64,000 nt of DNA, from contig DASPIZ010000044.1 of NCBI GenBank assembly GCA_035628875.1, positions 62,001-126,000 on the forward strand, in the 5' to 3' direction. Shown here one piece after another: positions 60,824-64,000 of this stretch; within the stretch, counting starts at the first letter, position 1; each line of letters begins with the position of its first letter. Source of the DNA: Ohtaekwangia sp035628875 (GTDB taxonomy: Bacteria; Bacteroidota; Bacteroidia; Cytophagales; Cyclobacteriaceae). Position numbers and translations under genes: made by a program. The notes under the pieces are model-generated. The model had not been told where the DNA came from. It saw only the letters and a list, made by a program, of their open reading frames with translations, and made no database searches.

Positions 60824-61255
60824 ATGATCGGCTTTTTTGAACATCAGTATTTATCATACAAAAAGAATCACATTAAAAATCTTCTGGCGCTGGCCAGGGT
60901 AGATGGACACATGCATGCGGAAGAGGAAAAACTTCTTTTTAAAATTGCGCGTGGTTATGGTATGAAAGATCGCCAGGTTCAGGCACTTATTGATAGTGAT
61001 GAACAATATGAAATGAACATTCCGGATAACTATAACGATCGGATGAATCTATTGCATGATCTTGTGCTTATGATTTTTGCAGACGGTGTGGTAGATCAAC
61101 ATGAAGTGGACTTCTGTACAGAGGCCGTGAAGCAGTTCGGAATGAAAAGTGAATTATTGACCTTCCTGCTTGATCTTTTTGAAAGTCAAACTGCGCCCAC
61201 TCCCGAAGAATGGGAAGAAATCAAAACGGAAGCGATAACGCGATTTAAATTATAG
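60824..61255 (+). CDS. TerB-like protein
   Basis: Helical cytoplasmic protein of the TerB/DjlA-N (tellurite resistance B) superfamily, 143 residues. It has the repeated acidic pattern typical of the fold: LLALARVDGHMHAEEEKLL and LMIFADGVVDQHEVDFC, each with the D-G-x-x-x-x-x-E metal-binding spacing. No other ter genes are adjacent, so a tellurite role should not be assumed. Confidence 0.85.
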   Translation: MIGFFEHQYLSYKKNHIKNLLALARVDGHMHAEEEKLLFKIARGYGMKDRQVQALIDSDEQYEMNIPDNYNDRMNLLHDLVLMIFADGVVDQHEVDFCTEAVKQFGMKSELLTFLLDLFESQTAPTPEEWEEIKTEAITRFKL

Positions 61256-61319
61256 GATGACGTTTAGTCGATCCTCCTTAATGTGAATGACTTATTTCCT
61301 TAATATTTTAAGCAACACA

Positions 61320-62735
61320 TCAACCAAAAATTTTATCCAGGCCAAAGAATTTATCAATAATTACAAGTATGGATAACACGCCGAGCAGGAGCGGGCACAC
61401 ATAAGATATTGTAAAGTTGATATATTTCTGCAAGAAACTTCCGGCATACGAAGGGTTATTTCCGTATGACAATTCTTCATTGAGGTTATATAATTTCCAT
61501 CGGTAGCGGATGAAGATACACATCAGGCAACCACCAACGGTTAAGAGAATGTCACTCATGTCAGATACGAAGGTAAGAAAATCCCGGCCCTGATAGAATG
61601 GTAATTTATTCAGGAATTCAATCACACCCTGGCTCACCATACTCGGTAATCCAACTATAAATATTATCCCTGCAAGTACCCATACTACCGCCTTACGTGG
61701 AAATTTTTTTTGATCCACAAGATAGGCTACAGGCACTTCGAGTAGTGAAACTGTAGAAGTAAGCGCAGCAAAACAAAGCAACAGGAAGAATCCGCCACCA
61801 ACGATGCGACCCAGTATCGGGCCCATTTCCTGGAATACCTGTGGCAACACCATGAACACAAGCGCAGGTCCTTCTGTAGGTGACATGTTTTGCGAAAAGA
61901 CCAATGGGAATACCATAAGTCCTGCAAAGAATGCAACTGATGTATCCGCAATTGAGATAACGGCAGCCGAGGAAACGATATTTTCTTTTTTACTGAGGTA
62001 AGATCCGTAAGTTATTAATGCACCCATACCCAGAGACAAAGAAAAAAATGCCTGACGAAGCGCGTCAAAGATTGTTTGTAATTTTATTTCACTGAAGTCT
62101 GGAACAAGGTAAAACTCCACTCCACTGAATGCGTTGGGTAATGTAAGGCTGTATATGATCAGGCCAAGTAGAATAAAATACAGCGAAGGCATCATGATCT
62201 TATTCGCCGCTTCAATCCCCTTTTGTATTCCCTGAGATACGATGTAGGCAGTTATTGCCATGAAGGCCAGCGAAAAAAGCAAGTTTGAATAGGAGATACC
62301 TTTCCAACTTGTTAAGTCGAGAATGTCATTTACAAAAACACCGAAAAATGATCCGTAATCCTGTTCCTGCAAAAGACTTCCGAAAGAAATATTCAGAAAG
62401 TATCCAAAAGCCCAACCGGCGACAACATTGTAAAAAGAAAGGATTAATATGCCTGCAATGATTCCTAAAATACCCAATATACCCCAGCGTCTGCCACCAA
62501 ACTTTTTATATGAACCATAAGCATCGCTGTTGGCGGCCCGGCCAATGGCAATTTCGCCCACCATTACCGGGTAACACAAAAGGAAAATACAGGCGAGATA
62601 AAGAAACAAAAAAACAGCGCCGCCATTTTGTCCAGCCAGGTAAGGGAACCTCCAGATATTACCGAGACCTACTGCAGATCCGGCAGCAGCCAGAATAAAT
62701 CCAATCCGGCCGGAAAAATTACCTCTGTTTGTCAT
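61320..62735 (-). CDS. NSS-family Na+-coupled transporter
   Basis: Sodium-dependent symporter of the neurotransmitter:sodium symporter (LeuT-like) family, 471 residues, about 11-12 helices. The N-terminus FSGRIGFILAAAGSAVGLGNIWRFPYLAGQNGGAVF holds the Na1/Na2 and substrate site of TM1, and TM6 has the FSLSLGMGALITYGSY segment. Substrates in the family are amino acids or related zwitterions; which one is not readable. It is divergent from the last gene. Confidence 0.94.
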   Translation of the reverse strand: MTNRGNFSGRIGFILAAAGSAVGLGNIWRFPYLAGQNGGAVFLFLYLACIFLLCYPVMVGEIAIGRAANSDAYGSYKKFGGRRWGILGILGIIAGILILSFYNVVAGWAFGYFLNISFGSLLQEQDYGSFFGVFVNDILDLTSWKGISYSNLLFSLAFMAITAYIVSQGIQKGIEAANKIMMPSLYFILLGLIIYSLTLPNAFSGVEFYLVPDFSEIKLQTIFDALRQAFFSLSLGMGALITYGSYLSKKENIVSSAAVISIADTSVAFFAGLMVFPLVFSQNMSPTEGPALVFMVLPQVFQEMGPILGRIVGGGFFLLLCFAALTSTVSLLEVPVAYLVDQKKFPRKAVVWVLAGIIFIVGLPSMVSQGVIEFLNKLPFYQGRDFLTFVSDMSDILLTVGGCLMCIFIRYRWKLYNLNEELSYGNNPSYAGSFLQKYINFTISYVCPLLLGVLSILVIIDKFFGLDKIFG

Positions 62736-62929
62736 GTGTTGCGCTCAGGTTTAGATTAAGCTGCCAAAATAGAGCGAATCCTTCAATAATCAAACTGCTG
62801 TTATCCATAAAGCTGGCGTATGAATTGTTGGTTAATTAATCAGTTTTTCTCGTCATGCGTTTATTATAATTCAGTTTAACGTTATAGATTAACTGCGGAA
62901 TTTAAGAAATTGGAAAGTAGAGCAAGATT

Positions 62930-64000
62930 ATGGATGAATTCAGAAAATTAACTACCCAGGAGAAGGCCTTGCGTATTAATTTAAGCAGGGCAATTTATGG
63001 GTCGTTTGCGGAAATCGGCGCAGGTCAGGAAGTTGCTGCTAATTTTTTTAAAGTAGGCGGAGCTTCCGGAACTGTCGCAAAGACCATGTCAGCATACGAC
63101 ATGAAATTCAGCGATGCCATTTATGGGCAGACGGATCGCTACGTCTGTGAGGAAAGGTTGATTTCGATGCTGGATCACGAGTATGTATTATTGCCTGAAC
63201 GACTTCCAAATCGCATTGAGTCTACGCGTTTTTTCGCTTTCGCGGATACGGTTGAGAGCTTGAATTTTGAGAGAACCAATCAGGGTCATGGTTGGATTGG
63301 TCTTCGGTTTCAGATCAAACCTATGACTGCACCAAATGATTGCGTGATCCATGTTAAATTGCATGATACTGATCCGTTACAACAACAATTGGCGCTGGGC
63401 ATAGTCGGGGTCAACATGCTGTACTCTTGTATGTTCCTTACCGACCCTGAGGAAATTCTGATGTCTCTCGTGGATGGACTCTCAACGCGGCGAATCGAGA
63501 TCGATATGTTTCGTATTACAGGTCCGGATTTTAAACATGTAGACAACCGCTTGATGGCGCTGAAGATGGTGAAGAATGGTTTGACGAAAGCTGCCATGTT
63601 CGGTCCGGATGGAAACGTAATGCAACCATCAGATGAGCTTTACAAAAAAAATGTACTCGTATTGCGTGGAAGATTTAGACCACCCACTCATGTGAACGTT
63701 GATATGTTATTGGCTTCACGTCGCCACTTTAAAAGAGAGAAAGATGTAGACCGTTCTAAAATTGTGTTGCTTACGGAACTTACGTTGAATGACCTCAGCT
63801 CCGGCGGTACGATTGATGAAAAAGATTTTTTAAATCGCGCAGATATTATTTGCTCCTTAGGACAAAACGTATTGATCTCCAATTATTATGAGTATTACCG
63901 GTTAGTTGATTATCTATCGAAGATTACACGCGGCAAGAAGATCGGCATTATCATGGGCATCTATGCTTTGCAAAAAGTTTTTGACGAAAAAACATACGAG
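62930..64000 (+). CDS. Conserved Bacteroidota protein of unknown function, 3' end cut off
   Basis: An open frame of 357 codons runs off the end of the window. It begins MDEFRKLTTQEKALRINLSRAIYGSFAEIGAGQEVAANFFKVGGASGTVAKTM and continues without a stop. I recall a Bacteroidota family with this opening, about 480 residues long, often mislabelled as TonB-dependent receptor or nicotinate-nucleotide adenylyltransferase. Here there is no signal peptide, no barrel pattern and no adenylyltransferase HxGH motif, so neither label is supported. The sequence is soluble-looking with many conserved glycines. Function unknown. Confidence 0.82.
   Translation, partial: MDEFRKLTTQEKALRINLSRAIYGSFAEIGAGQEVAANFFKVGGASGTVAKTMSAYDMKFSDAIYGQTDRYVCEERLISMLDHEYVLLPERLPNRIESTRFFAFADTVESLNFERTNQGHGWIGLRFQIKPMTAPNDCVIHVKLHDTDPLQQQLALGIVGVNMLYSCMFLTDPEEILMSLVDGLSTRRIEIDMFRITGPDFKHVDNRLMALKMVKNGLTKAAMFGPDGNVMQPSDELYKKNVLVLRGRFRPPTHVNVDMLLASRRHFKREKDVDRSKIVLLTELTLNDLSSGGTIDEKDFLNRADIICSLGQNVLISNYYEYYRLVDYLSKITRGKKIGIIMGIYALQKVFDEKTYE

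Noticed and set aside
62930..64000. TonB-dependent receptor or nicotinate-nucleotide adenylyltransferase
   Set aside because: No signal peptide, plug or barrel strands, and no adenylyltransferase motif; the labels would be inherited errors.

Overview
The window reads as a chromosomal segment of a Bacteroidota bacterium, most likely of the order Cytophagales. The grounds are three giant proteins with type IX secretion (T9SS) C-terminal sorting domains, an XrtF-type exosortase pair, TAnnTTTG-type -7 promoter elements, a sufBCD-sufS-sufE-sufT operon, DUF1573 and MORN-2 proteins, and intergenic simple 'word' repeats (TTCAAAG, GAGCTACGAGC) of the kind common in that group. This placement is inference from gene content; there is no rRNA here to confirm it.

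Bases 1-22,700 are a surface-glycan and protein-sorting region, all on the + strand. It starts with a truncated family-2 glycosyltransferase, a WbpE-like sugar aminotransferase and a WbpB-like sugar dehydrogenase. Two small membrane phosphoglycosyl transferases follow, then a PglD-like acetyltransferase, an exosortase (XrtF) with its partner protein, and a PglE-like aminotransferase. From the acetyltransferase to the aminotransferase the genes overlap end to end. Next come three paralogous 1,200-1,400-residue T9SS cargo proteins. A tiny protein with an exosortase-type C-terminal signal sits 7 bases behind the first of them. The region closes with a PglF-like UDP-GlcNAc 4,6-dehydratase. Together PglF, PglE, PglD and PglC could make and prime a bacillosamine-type glycan, so two protein-sorting routes and lipid-linked glycan synthesis are physically interleaved.

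Bases 22,700-58,300 are mostly housekeeping and catabolism: an outer-membrane barrel protein, sucC, a LolD-like ATPase, mtaB, a phosphohexomutase, hppD, trpS, a glutaryl-CoA-dehydrogenase-like enzyme, tryptophan 2,3-dioxygenase, a MORN-repeat/barrel fusion, a COG2509 flavoprotein, an M61 protease, aconitase, MarR, folE plus a pterin synthase, cysH, a CPA1 antiporter and the suf operon. The HPPD, TDO, GCDH-like and pterin genes suggest aromatic amino-acid breakdown. The aconitase is unusual: it carries a 133-residue tail of about one-third lysine that resembles histone H1.

Bases 58,300-64,000 hold an Lrp regulator and a free-standing unit, with its own probable promoter and a strong terminator, of two tandem tRNA-like RNAs. 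These have intact acceptor, D and T arms but swollen variable domains and no usable anticodon. After them come fadD, a TerB-like protein, an NSS-family Na+-coupled transporter and a truncated conserved Bacteroidota protein of unknown function. The strongest leads for something undescribed are the tRNA-like pair, the aconitase with a histone-like tail, and the exosortase embedded in a bacillosamine operon next to its probable tiny substrate. All calls come from reading the sequence; no database search was run.
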